41,264 nt of DNA from Caldimonas tepidiphila (GTDB taxonomy: Bacteria; Pseudomonadota; Gammaproteobacteria; Burkholderiales; Burkholderiaceae_C). The notes below the pieces were generated by a model. It did no database searches, had not been told where the DNA came from, and saw only the letters and a program-made list of their open reading frames with translations. Positions 31,060 through 41,264 of this stretch are shown in pieces; position 1 is the stretch's first letter, and every line of letters starts with the position of its first letter. The position numbers and the translations under genes are program-made. The DNA is taken from contig NZ_QXMG01000050.1 in NCBI RefSeq assembly GCF_003569765.1, forward strand, positions 1 to 41,264, given 5' to 3'.

Positions 31060-31149
31060 GGTGATTCTCCAGGCGAAACGGTGGGGGGCGGGAACGGGCG
31101 GCGGTGGCGCGCCCGGGCGCGGGGCGGCGCGCCGGGCATGCCGGGGACC

Positions 31150-32607
31150 TCAGGCGGCCTGCTTCCAGGGCGCCTTCGACAGGCCCCAGACCGGGCTGCT
31201 GATGGCCATGTCCATGTCGCGCGCGAAGATCGCGAAGCCGTCGTAGCCGTGGTAGGGGCCCGAGTAGTCCCAGCTGTGCATCTGGCGGAAGGGCACGCCC
31301 ATCTTCTGGAACACGTACTTCTCCTTGATGCCCGAGCCGACCAGGTCGGGCCGGACCCGCTCGACGAACTGCTCGAACTCGTAGCCCGTGACGTCGTCGT
31401 AGATCAGCGTGCCGTCCTTCACGTAGTGCGTGGTGCGCTGGTAGTCGTCGTTGTGCGCGAACTCGTAGCCGGTGCCGACGATCTCCATGCCGAGGTCCTC
31501 GTAGGCGCCGATGACGTGGCGCGGGCGCAGGCCGCCCACGTAGAGCATCACCTTCTTGCCCGCCAGGCGCGGCTTGTACTTCGCGATCACCGCGTCCATC
31601 AGCGGGCGGTACTTGGCGATGACGCGCTCGGCGTTGGCCTTGATGGTGTCGTCGAAGTGGGCGGCGATCTCGCGCAGGCTCTTCTCGATCATCGAGGGGC
31701 CGAAGAAGTTGTACTCCACCCAGGGGATGCCGTACTTCTCCTCCATGTGCCGGCTGATGTAGTTCATCGAGCGGTAGCAGTGCAGCACGTTGAGCTTGGC
31801 CTTCGGGGTGTTCTCCAGCTCGGCGATCGTGCCGTCGCCCGACCACTGCGCGATCACGCGCAGGCCGATCTCCTCCAGCAGGATGCGACTCGACCACGCG
31901 TCGCCGCCGATGTTGTAGTCGCCGATGATCGCCACGTCGTAGGGCGTGGCCTCGAACTCGTGCTCCTTCTTCGTCTTGCCGTCGAAGACCCAGTCGCGGA
32001 TCGCGTCGTTGGCGATGTGGTGGCCGAGCGACTGGCTCACGCCGCGGAAGCCCTCGCAACGCACCGGGATGATGGTGTGGTTGCCGTGCTCCTTGGACTT
32101 CTTCTTGGACACCGCCTCGATGTCGTCGCCGATCAGGCCGATCGGGCACTCGCTCTGCACCGAGATGCCATTGTTCAGCGGGAACAGCTCCTGGATCTCG
32201 TCGATGATCTTCTCGAGCTTCTTGTCGCCGCCGAAGACGATGTCCTTCTCCTGGAAGTCGGAGGTGAACTGCATCGTGCCGAAGGTGTCGACGCCGGTGG
32301 TGCCGATGTAGTAGTTGCGGCGCGAGCCCCAGCTGTACTGGCCGCAGCCGACGGGGCCGTGCGAGATGTGGATCATGTCCTTGATCGGGCCCCACACCAC
32401 GCCCTTGGAGCCGGCGTAGGCGCAGCCGCGGATCGTCATCACGCCCGGCAGCGACTTGATGTTGGACTTCACGCCGCAGTCCGGCTTGCCCTCCTCGAAG
32501 GTGTTCAGGTGCTTGGCGCGCTTCTTGGCCATCTTCTCGGGATAGGCCTTCAGGACTTCGTCGATCAGGGCCTTGGTCGCGGCCTTGTCGTCAGCGGTGA
32601 TGCTCAT
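31150..32607 (-). CDS. nifD: Nitrogenase MoFe protein alpha chain NifD
   Basis: Alpha subunit of dinitrogenase, holding FeMo-co and half of the P-cluster. The 485-residue protein has P-cluster ligands Cys62 (RGCAYAG), Cys88 ([11 protein letters not shown]) and Cys154 ([11 protein letters not shown]), FeMo-co ligands Cys277 ([10 protein letters not shown]) and His444 ([12 protein letters not shown]), and the active-site Gln192 and His196 in SQSLGHH. This is a complete molybdenum-type NifD; vanadium or iron-only enzymes can be excluded from these motifs and the absence of a delta subunit. Confidence 0.98.
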   Translation of the reverse strand: MSITADDKAATKALIDEVLKAYPEKMAKKRAKHLNTFEEGKPDCGVKSNIKSLPGVMTIRGCAYAGSKGVVWGPIKDMIHISHGPVGCGQYSWGSRRNYYIGTTGVDTFGTMQFTSDFQEKDIVFGGDKKLEKIIDEIQELFPLNNGISVQSECPIGLIGDDIEAVSKKKSKEHGNHTIIPVRCEGFRGVSQSLGHHIANDAIRDWVFDGKTKKEHEFEATPYDVAIIGDYNIGGDAWSSRILLEEIGLRVIAQWSGDGTIAELENTPKAKLNVLHCYRSMNYISRHMEEKYGIPWVEYNFFGPSMIEKSLREIAAHFDDTIKANAERVIAKYRPLMDAVIAKYKPRLAGKKVMLYVGGLRPRHVIGAYEDLGMEIVGTGYEFAHNDDYQRTTHYVKDGTLIYDDVTGYEFEQFVERVRPDLVGSGIKEKYVFQKMGVPFRQMHSWDYSGPYHGYDGFAIFARDMDMAISSPVWGLSKAPWKQAA

Positions 32608-32693
32608 GTGGATGCTCCGTACGGTGGATGTGGGACCGGGGCAGGGTGCTCGTGGGGGCGGTGCGGTGCGGTGCGGCGCGGCGTCCGGGGCCG

Positions 32694-32723
32694 CCGGGGC
32701 GGCGGCGCGGGACGCCGCCCCGG
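32694..32723 (-). repeat. Hairpin in the nifH-nifD spacer
   Basis: Perfect 11-base arms (32694-32704 and 32713-32723) close over an 8-base loop between the nifH stop and the nifD start. Such hairpins commonly partly end transcription or protect the nifH mRNA, giving more NifH than NifDK. Three tandem GGTGC units lie beside it at about 32659-32675. Confidence 0.6.
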
Positions 32724-32741
32724 GGCTCGGGGCGGCGTGGC

Positions 32742-33707
<966 letters not shown>

Positions 33708-33753
33708 CTACAGCCACGCTCGGGCCGGACAGGGTCCGCGCAGCAGCTTCATC

Positions 33754-33768
33754 GCAACGTCTGTGCCA
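33754..33768 (-). promoter_or_regulatory. Sigma-54 promoter of nifHDK
   Basis: On the minus strand TGGCACAGACGTTGC matches the consensus TGGCAC-N5-TTGC exactly. The start is predicted near 33742, giving a leader of about 120 bases to the nifH ATG. The NifA site lies about 114 bases upstream of the start. Confidence 0.88.
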
Positions 33769-33802
33769 CGCCCCGGTGGCTGCCGCAAGCCGTTGAATTC
33801 AA

Positions 33803-33821
33803 AGGAAAAAGCGGTTTTCCT
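33803..33821. repeat. AT-rich inverted repeat between NifA site and nifH promoter
   Basis: AGGAAAA-N5-TTTTCCT is a perfect inverted repeat in a local AT-rich patch between the activator site and the promoter. This is where nif promoters usually have an IHF-bending site; the fit to the IHF consensus is poor, so another regulator is possible. Confidence 0.4.
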
Positions 33822-33848
33822 GCGGCGCCTGCGCGCGGCGGTGGGGAT

Positions 33849-33864
33849 TGTTCGAAACGCGACA
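33849..33864. promoter_or_regulatory. NifA upstream activator site
   Basis: TGTTCGAAACGCGACA is a perfect TGT-N10-ACA site. It is about 114 bases upstream of the predicted nifH start and about 200 bases upstream of the divergent start, so it may drive both operons. Confidence 0.8.
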
Positions 33865-34031
33865 AAAGCCCCGGGACGCGTCGCGAAGGACACCGGCCGG
33901 CAGGCATGCCGCGCCCGGCGCGCGAGGCTGCCGGCCCGCGTCGCTGCCGGGCTCGCGCCGCCGGGCACGGGGGCCGCGCCGGGCGGCACACGGCCGCGCG
34001 TGCGGGGCGCGGGCGAGGCGCTGCGTGTGCC

Positions 34032-34046
34032 TGGTACGTTCGTTGC
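34032..34046 (+). promoter_or_regulatory. Sigma-54 promoter of the operon ending in draTG
   Basis: TGGTACGTTCGTTGC matches TGGYACG-N4-TTGC with correct spacing. The predicted start is near 34058, about 47 bases before the ATG at 34105. It implies that the unknown gene, the ArsC-like gene, draT and draG are expressed under nitrogen-fixing conditions. Confidence 0.75.
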
Positions 34047-34104
34047 GAGGGAGGGGGCCGTGAACAGGACCGCGGACCGCTTCCGCATCGACGAGGGAAA
34101 TCCC

Positions 34105-34713
34105 ATGACCATGACCATCGAGAAGACCGCCATCGAGGACACCGCGTTCGCGCGGCTGCAGAGGGAGGGGCGCCTGCTCAACCCGGTGCTGAAGGCGCCG
34201 ACGAGGAAGCCCGGGCGCTTCGGCTTCCGCGGCGAGCTCGCGCTGCGCTTCGCGCCCAAGCTCGCCGACGAGGCCCGCCCGCCGGAGCTGAGCTGCGACC
34301 AGGTGATCGCGGTGGCGCAGGCCGGCGACGCGAAGCTGCCCTTCTTCGCCGGCTACCTGCTGTCCTTCGAGCACCTGAAGGACGTGGCCGAGGTGCTCGG
34401 CGACACGCTCTCGCCCGAGGGCAGGTACTTCCTGTTCTGCAACAACATCGACCTGTCGAAGAAGTACCGGGTGGCGTGGGGTGAGGCCACCTTTCATGTG
34501 CTGCCGATCGACGAGGCCACCGTCTACAACGAGCTGCTCGAGCTGCTCTATCTCGAGAAGAACGACCTCAAGAAGCTGGACACCGCCGGCAAGACCGACG
34601 CGGTGGCGGATGCGGCGCTGAAGTTCGAGGCGGGCTTCGAGCCGCTTTCCTACGAGGACGGGCTGAAGCTGATGGGCCCGGTGCGCAATCCGAACGAGAA
34701 CCGCCCGGTCTGA
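34105..34713 (+). CDS. Unrecognised protein, sigma-54-driven, divergent from nifH
   Basis: I do not recognise this 202-residue soluble protein. It begins MTMTIEKTAIEDTAFARLQREGRLLNPVLKAPTRKPGRFGFRGELAL; the centre reads LPFFAGYLLSFEHLKDVAEVLGDTLSPEGRYFLFCNNIDLSKKYRVAWGEATFHVLPIDEATVYNELLELLYLEKNDLKKLD, and it ends in NENRPV. It has one cysteine, no signal peptide and no membrane helix, and codon use like its neighbours. It is first in an operon with the ArsC-like gene, draT and draG, opposite nifH, with its own sigma-54 promoter. A nif-specific role, perhaps in nitrogenase protection or NifH modification, is inference. Confidence 0.85.
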   Translation: MTMTIEKTAIEDTAFARLQREGRLLNPVLKAPTRKPGRFGFRGELALRFAPKLADEARPPELSCDQVIAVAQAGDAKLPFFAGYLLSFEHLKDVAEVLGDTLSPEGRYFLFCNNIDLSKKYRVAWGEATFHVLPIDEATVYNELLELLYLEKNDLKKLDTAGKTDAVADAALKFEAGFEPLSYEDGLKLMGPVRNPNENRPV

Positions 34714-34754
34714 GCCGGTGCCGCCGCCCCCGCCCCCGCCGGAAGGATCACCGC

Positions 34755-35201
34755 ATGAGCGACATCGTCTTCTACGGGAAGCCGGGCTGCGGCGGCAACG
34801 CGCGCCAGAAGGCGCTGCTGCAGGCGGCCGGCCATGCGGTCGAGCCGCGCGACCTGCTCGCCTGGCCGTGGACGGCCGCGGCGCTGCTGGAGTTCCTCGC
34901 GCCGCTGCCGGTGCCGCAGTGGTTCAACCGTGCCGCGCCGCGCGTGAAGTCGGGCGAGGTGGTGCCCGAGGCGCTGGATGCGGCGCAGGCGCTCGCGCTG
35001 CTGCTGGCCGAGCCGCTGCTGGTGCGGCGGCCGCTGATGCAGTGCGGCGCGCAGCGGCTCGTCGGCTTCGACCCGGCCGAGGTCGATGCGCTGTGGGGCC
35101 TGCAGCCGCGGCATGCGGCCTGGCCGCGCGAGCGTGCCGAGGGCTGCGCCGCGGCCGCCGCCGACGTCCAGGCCGCCCGCTGCCGGTCGGCGCGGGAGTG
35201 A
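34755..35201 (+). CDS. Nitrogenase-associated ArsC/Spx-family protein (NifO-like)
   Basis: Thioredoxin-fold protein of the arsenate-reductase (ArsC/Spx) family found in nif clusters. The 148-residue protein begins SDIVFYGKPGCGGNARQKALLQAAGHAVEPRDLL, with the single N-terminal cysteine (Cys11) in the ArsC position, and has MQCGAQRLVGFD at the C-terminal half, in place of the usual ArsC arginine region. It is annotated elsewhere as nitrogenase-associated protein; Azotobacter NifO is a member. True arsenate reduction is unlikely. It follows the unknown gene by 41 bases with GGAAGGA before the ATG. Confidence 0.88.
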   Translation: MSDIVFYGKPGCGGNARQKALLQAAGHAVEPRDLLAWPWTAAALLEFLAPLPVPQWFNRAAPRVKSGEVVPEALDAAQALALLLAEPLLVRRPLMQCGAQRLVGFDPAEVDALWGLQPRHAAWPRERAEGCAAAAADVQAARCRSARE

Positions 35202-35205
35202 GCCG

Positions 35206-36033
35206 GTGAGCGGTGGCGACGCGCCCGGGCCACCGCCCGAGCGCCACGGCACCAACCTCGTCGGCGTCCCGGCGGCGCTGATCGGCTCGGCCGTCTTCAA
35301 CGCGCATCCGGTGCGGCTGCGCATCCACGGCACGCGCGAGTCGGCGCGCGGGCTGTTCCACCTGCTCGACACCGCCGGCAGCCCTGCCGAGGCCGGCGCG
35401 ATGTTCCGCCACTTCATGTCGCTGCGCTTCGGGCTGCAGCCGGATCCCGCGGCGCGCCAGCGGGCCGAGCGGCTGCGCTGGCGGTCGAGCTACCTCCGGC
35501 TGCTCGAGGGCTGGGGCTTCGACTCCAACAGCCCGGCCGCCTCGGTGCTCAAGGGCTGGGTCGAGAGCCGCTTCGGCCTGGTGCCGAGCTTCCACGGCGC
35601 GCCGCTCGATCTCTTCCCCTCGCCCGCCTGGGTGGCCTACATCGAGTCGAAGATGCACAGCCGCTTCCACAACAACTGCATCAACCAGCAACTCGACCTG
35701 CTGTACGAGTTCTGCCAGTGGTCGGTGCGGCGCTTCGGGCTGCCGGCGCGCGGCCGCATCCCGGTGTGGCGCGGCGTCAACGGACTGGCCGAGCACCGGC
35801 TGCGCGAGGGCAGCCTGCGCGCGCGCGACTGCGTGCTCTACCTGAACAACCTGGTGTCCTTCAGCCTGACGCGCGAGCGCGCCGAGAGCTTCGGCGACTG
35901 GGTGCTGGCCACCGAGGTGCCGGTGCAGAAGCTGCTGTTCTTCCCCGGCCTGCTCGGGCCCTCGCTGCTCGCCGGCGAGGGCGAGGTGATCGCGCTCGGC
36001 GGCGACTACCGCGTGCAGGCGAGCTACTGGTGA
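35206..36033 (+). CDS. draT: NAD+-dinitrogen-reductase ADP-ribosyltransferase DraT
   Basis: Transfers ADP-ribose from NAD+ to the NifH arginine (Arg102 here) and switches nitrogenase off when ammonium or darkness/energy loss is sensed. The 275-residue protein has the DraT signature HGTNLVGVPAALIGSAVFNAHPVRLRIHGTRESARGLFHLLD, IPVWRGVNG, LNNLVSFSLTRERAESFGDWVLATEVPVQKLLFFPGLL and the catalytic GEGEVIALGG. The GTG start at 35206 is five bases after the preceding stop and has GGGAG upstream. It is followed by draG. Confidence 0.95.
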   Translation: MSGGDAPGPPPERHGTNLVGVPAALIGSAVFNAHPVRLRIHGTRESARGLFHLLDTAGSPAEAGAMFRHFMSLRFGLQPDPAARQRAERLRWRSSYLRLLEGWGFDSNSPAASVLKGWVESRFGLVPSFHGAPLDLFPSPAWVAYIESKMHSRFHNNCINQQLDLLYEFCQWSVRRFGLPARGRIPVWRGVNGLAEHRLREGSLRARDCVLYLNNLVSFSLTRERAESFGDWVLATEVPVQKLLFFPGLLGPSLLAGEGEVIALGGDYRVQASYW

Positions 36034-36043
36034 GGAGGTGACG

Positions 36044-36994
36044 ATGGCTGCGGGAGCGCAGGACGGGGGCGGCGACGCCGCGTGGCCGGGCGCGATCGAC
36101 CCGGCAATCCAGGACCGCGCGCTCGGCGCCTACCTGGGCCTGGCGATCGGCGACGCGCTCGGCGCCACGGTCGAGTTCATGACGCCGCGCGAGATCGCCG
36201 CGCGCCACGGCGTGCACCGGCGCCTGTGCGGCGGCGGCTGGCTGAAGCTGCCCGCGGGCGCGGTGACGGACGACACGACGATGGCGCTCGCGCTCGGCGA
36301 CGCGCTGCTCGCGGCGCGCGGGCTGGAGATGCGCCGCGTCGCCGAGGCCTTCGTCGCGTGGCTGCGCGCCGGCCCGGTGGATTGCGGCGACACCTGCCGG
36401 CGCGGCATCCGCCGCTACCTCGCCGACGGCAGCTTCAGCGGCCCGCCGAACGAGGGCGACGGCGGCAACGGCGCGCTGATGCGCAACCTGCCGGTGGCGC
36501 TGGCGACGCTGCACGCGCCGGCGCTGCTCGAGCCGTGGTCGCTCGCGCAGGCGCGCTTCACGCACCACCATCCGCTGTCGGATGCGGCCACCGTCGCCTT
36601 CGGCCGCATGGCGCAGGCGCTGGTGCTCGGCGAGCCCTTCGATCGGGTGCGCGGCCTGGCCGCCGCGCTGGTCGAGCGCCATCCGCGGTTCCGCCACACG
36701 CCCTGGCCGGGGCGCGCCAGCGGCTACGTGGCCGACACGGTGCAGACGGTGCTGCACCATGTCCTCTGCATCGACGACCCGGTGGCCTGCCTCGTCGCGG
36801 TCGTCAACCGCGGCGACGATGCCGACACCACCGGTGCGCTCGCCGGCATGCTGCTCGGTGCGCGCGCCGGCGTCGGGGCCTGGCCCCGCGAATGGCTCGA
36901 CGGGCTCGACGCGGCGGTCGCGCGCGGCATCAGGGCGCAGGTCCGGGCGCTGCTCGGACTCGCCGCCGGGCTGGGCGCCGCGGCGGTGCGCTGA
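36044..36994 (+). CDS. draG: ADP-ribosyl-[dinitrogen reductase] glycohydrolase DraG
   Basis: Dinuclear-manganese hydrolase that removes ADP-ribose from NifH and restores activity. The 316-residue protein has the ADP-ribosylglycohydrolase motifs GAYLGLAIGDALGATVEFMTP, AVTDDTTMALALGDALLAARG and NRGDDADTTGALAGMLLGARAG, which hold the metal ligands. ATG 36044 follows the draT stop by ten bases with GAGGAGG between; an in-frame GTG at 36038 would add two residues. Confidence 0.96.
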   Translation: MAAGAQDGGGDAAWPGAIDPAIQDRALGAYLGLAIGDALGATVEFMTPREIAARHGVHRRLCGGGWLKLPAGAVTDDTTMALALGDALLAARGLEMRRVAEAFVAWLRAGPVDCGDTCRRGIRRYLADGSFSGPPNEGDGGNGALMRNLPVALATLHAPALLEPWSLAQARFTHHHPLSDAATVAFGRMAQALVLGEPFDRVRGLAAALVERHPRFRHTPWPGRASGYVADTVQTVLHHVLCIDDPVACLVAVVNRGDDADTTGALAGMLLGARAGVGAWPREWLDGLDAAVARGIRAQVRALLGLAAGLGAAAVR

Positions 36995-37050
36995 ACACCC
37001 GGCCGGGCGCCTCTCGGCAGCCCGGTGTGCCCGTCGCCGTCCTCGGGCGC

Positions 37051-37488
37051 TCAGTGCGCCGTCTTGGCGTCGCGGTGCATGAAGCCGAAGTAGGCGGCGA
37101 CCAGGGCCAGCAGCGCGTGCAGCCAGACGTCGTTGCCGTAGAGCGGCACCAGTCCGAAGGTGGTGTGCAGGTTCATCGCCGAGATCAGGCCCATCACCGT
37201 GAACAGCGCATAGATGATCGCCACCGCGCGGGCATAGCCCACGGCGCCGCCGGGGGAACGCGCGGCCATCAGGCCCCAGACCCCGAACAGCAGGTGCACG
37301 ATGTTGTGCAGCACGTTGACCGGGAACAGGCCGAGGGCCAGGCCCAGCCCGGACGTGACGGCGACGTCCGGGTGGTCGTGGCCGACGGTGAGGCCGGGGA
37401 TGAAGCCGACGATGCCGATCAGCAGAAAGGCGATGCCGTAGACGAGGGCGAAGGTGCGTACCCCCTTGTGTGTCATTTCGTGAGCCAT
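37051..37488 (-). CDS. DUF4383-family membrane protein
   Basis: Integral membrane protein of 145 residues with four predicted helices (FALVYGIAFLLIGIVGFIPG, LGLALGLFPVNVLHNIVHLLFGVWGL, YARAVAIIYALFTVMGLISAM and VWLHALLALVAAYFGFMHR) in the DUF4383 family. No catalytic motif is evident. AGGGAG lies before the ATG, and a sigma-54-like motif lies 125 bases upstream at 37613-37627. It converges on draG. Confidence 0.85.
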   Translation of the reverse strand: MAHEMTHKGVRTFALVYGIAFLLIGIVGFIPGLTVGHDHPDVAVTSGLGLALGLFPVNVLHNIVHLLFGVWGLMAARSPGGAVGYARAVAIIYALFTVMGLISAMNLHTTFGLVPLYGNDVWLHALLALVAAYFGFMHRDAKTAH

Positions 37489-37612
37489 GGTTTTTACTCC
37501 CTTGAAGATGCAGTCGGTCGGAGACGGCGAGGCACGGCAGGCCCGTGCTCCCGGCCGCGGGGGGCGTGCGTCTCCGCAGCGCTCCTCGTCAACCGCCGTC
37601 CCGCGATGCCCA

Positions 37613-37627
37613 GCAAACGGGGTGCCG
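37613..37627 (-). promoter_or_regulatory. Sigma-54-like motif before the DUF4383 gene
   Basis: On the minus strand CGGCACCCCGTTTGC has GG-N10-GC spacing and a perfect TTGC; the first base of -24 is C in place of T. The motif recurs almost exactly at 39144-39158 (CGGCACCCGGTTTGC). Predicted leader about 113 bases. Confidence 0.5.
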
Positions 37628-37719
37628 CGAGCGGAGCGCACCAGGGCGAGGCGTTTGCCGGGTTGCAGTTCTCCGCGCGGCAGCGAGCAGGCCGCGCCCT
37701 CACCCGGGAAGGAGAGGCG

Positions 37720-38148
37720 ATGGACGACCCCCACGACCTGCAGCGCTTCGTCGCGGCGCAGGAGCCGGTCTACCGGCAGGTATGCGCCGAGCTGGCCGCC
37801 GGCGAGAAGGCGAGCCACTGGATGTGGTTCGTCTTCCCGCAGCTGCGCGGGCTCGGCCGCAGCGCGACGGCGCGGCACTTCGGGCTCGCCTCCGCCGCCG
37901 AGGCGCGCGCCTACTGGCGGCACCCCCTGCTCGGGCCGCGGCTGCAGGAATGCACCGCGCTCGTGCTGGCGGTCGAGGAACGCACCGCGCACCAGATCCT
38001 CGGCTCGCCCGACGATCTGAAATTCCGCTCCTCGATGACGCTGTTCGCGCAGGTCGCACCCGGGGAGCCGCTGTTCGGGCGGGCGATCGGGCGCTTCTTC
38101 GGCGGCGTCTTCGATCCGCGCACGCTCGAGCTGCTCGGCGGGGACTGA
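37720..38148 (+). CDS. DUF1810-family protein
   Basis: Soluble 142-residue protein of the DUF1810 family: MDDPHDLQRFVAAQEPVYRQVCAELAAGEKASHWMWFVFPQLRGLGRSATARHFGLASAAEARAYWRHPLLGPRLQECT. The conserved HWMWFVFPQ and a C-terminal FARAIGRFFGG-like segment are present. The family occurs in many bacteria and some eukaryotes; no function is established that I know of. GGAGAGG precedes the ATG. Confidence 0.85.
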   Translation: MDDPHDLQRFVAAQEPVYRQVCAELAAGEKASHWMWFVFPQLRGLGRSATARHFGLASAAEARAYWRHPLLGPRLQECTALVLAVEERTAHQILGSPDDLKFRSSMTLFAQVAPGEPLFGRAIGRFFGGVFDPRTLELLGGD

Positions 38149-38292
38149 TCCCGGCGGGCGGCCGTGCCCTCGTGCGGCGGAGGCCCCGCGGCCCCCCGCC
38201 GGGCGGCGAGCGGGGAGAATCGCCCCTCGGCCGTCCCGGCGATCCGGCGCAACACGCGCGGAGGCGGGACAGGCCTCTCAGGAGAGTGAAGA

Positions 38293-38733
38293 ATGGGTGA
38301 AGCAAAGCGCAGGAATGCGCAGGCCCGGCAGGCCGGGGACGTGCTGCGCCGGCGCATCGCGGCGGGCGAGTTCGGGCCGGCGGGGCAGGCGCCGAACTAC
38401 TGCTGCGTGCTGGACAAGTCGGCGCGCGGGCGGGACATGCTGGCGACGCTGCGCGGCATGGACGAGTTCGCGGACGTCCGGCCGCTGCTGGAGAACGAGT
38501 CCTTCCAGTTCTGGGAGGCGTCCTCGCTGTTCCGCTTCGTCGTGCTGTGCGGCGGGCAGGGGCGGCCGGCCGAGCGCGTCTTCGTCGCCGCCGACCTCGA
38601 GCGGCTCGCCGGCGAGGCGCTGCCGCGCGCGGCGAAGCGGCTCGCGGGCGGCGCCTTCGGCTTCGTGCTCGCGGTGGCGGACGAGGTGCAGGCCGAGGTC
38701 GAGGCGGCGGCCGGGCGGCTGCGCGGCGGCTGA
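38293..38733 (+). CDS. Unknown small protein (MGEAKRR start)
   Basis: I do not recognise this 146-residue soluble protein. Its MGEAKRRNAQARQAG start is a common opening of small bacterial proteins, sometimes with SEC-C-like tails, but no zinc motif is seen here. The middle (NESFQFWEASSLFRFVVLCGGQGRPAERVFVAADLERLAGEALPRAAK) suggests an alpha/beta fold. It has AGGAGAG before the ATG. Confidence 0.65.
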   Translation: MGEAKRRNAQARQAGDVLRRRIAAGEFGPAGQAPNYCCVLDKSARGRDMLATLRGMDEFADVRPLLENESFQFWEASSLFRFVVLCGGQGRPAERVFVAADLERLAGEALPRAAKRLAGGAFGFVLAVADEVQAEVEAAAGRLRGG

Positions 38734-38754
38734 GCACCGGCCGCGGCGCCCGTC

Positions 38755-39084
38755 TCAGACCGGCTCGCCGGCGTCGTCGCGCGAGCCGTAGCGGTCGAGG
38801 ATCTCCGAGGCGCGCCGGCGCAGGCCCTCGTCCTCGACGTCCACGGTGAGCATGCAGGAACTGCGCTGCACCACCTTGGCGAAGTTGGGGTCGTAGAGAT
38901 CCTCGGTCCGGTTGCGGGTGTCGCGGCCGTTGCCGACGAGGAAGTTGCCTTCCACCGGCCCCGCCTCGTCGTTGGTGACGGTGAGGTGCACGCTCGCGGG
39001 CGGGAAGCCGGAGGCCAGCAGGCCTTCGCGCGCCTGCTCGGCGTCGGCGAGGCGGTCGTAGATGCGCACCAGTTCGTTGGACAT
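38755..39084 (-). CDS. Small stress-protein-like unknown (GSP17M-like N-terminus)
   Basis: 109-residue soluble protein beginning [36 protein letters not shown], a pattern like the N-terminal domain of general stress protein 17M (weak resemblance). It continues [55 protein letters not shown] sigma-54-like motif lies 60 bases upstream (39144-39158). Function unknown. Confidence 0.7.
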   Translation of the reverse strand: MSNELVRIYDRLADAEQAREGLLASGFPPASVHLTVTNDEAGPVEGNFLVGNGRDTRNRTEDLYDPNFAKVVQRSSCMLTVDVEDEGLRRRASEILDRYGSRDDAGEPV

Positions 39085-39143
39085 GAGGGGCTCCTTCTCG
39101 GGGTTCGCCGGCCGGGACGGCGGGCGCCATTCCGCGGTGTCCG

Positions 39144-39158
39144 GCAAACCGGGTGCCG
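39144..39158 (-). promoter_or_regulatory. Sigma-54-like motif before the stress-protein-like gene
   Basis: On the minus strand CGGCACCCGGTTTGC has GG-N10-GC spacing and TTGC, and differs from the motif at 37613-37627 by one base. The predicted start near 39132 leaves a leader of about 48 bases before the ATG at 39084. Confidence 0.5.
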
Positions 39159-39367
39159 GCCGCGGCCGGGGGCGATGCGGCCGGCGCGGCGGGCTGGTAC
39201 GAAAGCTGCCGGGTGCGCCGTCCGGGGGGGCTGCGTCCCGCCGGGGAGTGCCGCAAGGCGGGCCGGGCAGGGCGGCAGTTGCCGGCGAGAGATCCTCTAC
39301 AGTCGGAAGAAGCGCAGCTCCGGACGCCGAGCGTCGGCTCCGGGCCGTCTGCCACGAGGGAGCGAAC

Positions 39368-41264
<1,897 letters not shown>

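Noticed and set aside
32659-32675. GGTGC tandem units as a CRISPR or minisatellite
   Set aside because: Only three 5-base units; too short to be more than local slippage.
34755-35201. Arsenate reductase
   Set aside because: The ArsC fold and single N-terminal Cys are present, but the catalytic arginine region is changed and there is no ars context; nif-associated family fits better.
36038-36043. GTG 36038 as the draG start
   Set aside because: It overlaps the ribosome site GAGGAGG that serves ATG 36044.

Overview
The window is a compact nitrogen-fixation (nif) region from a very GC-rich proteobacterium. ISC-type Fe-S genes including an ErpA-like carrier, a FixABCX electron bifurcation module, DraT/DraG control of NifH and a FFLEELY-motif protein together suggest a betaproteobacterium, perhaps Burkholderiales (Rubrivivax, Azohydromonas or Ideonella-like). 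This taxonomic call is inference; there is no rRNA gene here.

Layout. 1-441: remnant of an insertion sequence (frameshifted ISAs1-like transposase). 517-1242 (-): FFLEELY-motif protein. 1500-6405 (+): ISC operon (iscS, iscU, an erpA-like gene, iscA, hscA, fdx) behind a sigma-54-type promoter, closed by a strong hairpin. 6532-13512 (+): nifV, cysE, nifW, fixABCX, a ferritin-like gene and a thioredoxin-fold [2Fe-2S] ferredoxin, behind a NifA-type upstream site and a sigma-54 promoter. 13729-14031: small unknown gene. 14229-18362: molybdate module, modG (-) divergent from modE-modA-modB-modC (+). 18412-19772: a methyltransferase-like membrane protein and an exported unknown protein. 19927-24308 (-): nifE, nifN, nifX, a DUF269 gene, a DUF683 gene and fdxB, again with a sigma-54 promoter. 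24839-29004: an island with eutBC (-) between two paralogous alpha/beta hydrolases (+). 29031-33623 (-): nifH, nifD, nifK and a small unknown gene. 33624-34104: divergent control region with sigma-54 promoters on both strands and one perfect TGT-N10-ACA site. 34105-36994 (+): unknown gene, ArsC-like nitrogenase-associated gene, draT, draG. 37051-39084: four accessory genes, two of them (-) preceded by near-identical sigma-54-like motifs. 39368-end: N-terminal part of a GAF-domain histidine kinase.

How it fits together. ModABC brings in molybdate and ModG stores it. The ISC set builds Fe-S clusters. NifV makes homocitrate, and CysE probably raises supply of the cysteine precursor O-acetylserine. 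NifE/N/X and the DUF269 and DUF683 proteins build and carry FeMo-co. FixABCX and the ferredoxins supply low-potential electrons. NifHDK is the nitrogenase, with all cluster ligands and the ADP-ribosylation arginine present, and DraT/DraG switch NifH off and on. I do not see nifA, nifB, nifQ, nifT, nifU, nifZ or nifM in this window. No tRNA, rRNA or CRISPR array was recognised.

Most interesting leads: the unrecognised 202-residue protein divergent from nifH with its own sigma-54 promoter; a nif-wired ISC operon that keeps HscA and the IscU LPPVK motif but has no hscB; eutBC bracketed by direct-repeat hydrolase paralogs inside the nif cluster; and paired sigma-54-like motifs in front of two peripheral unknown genes.
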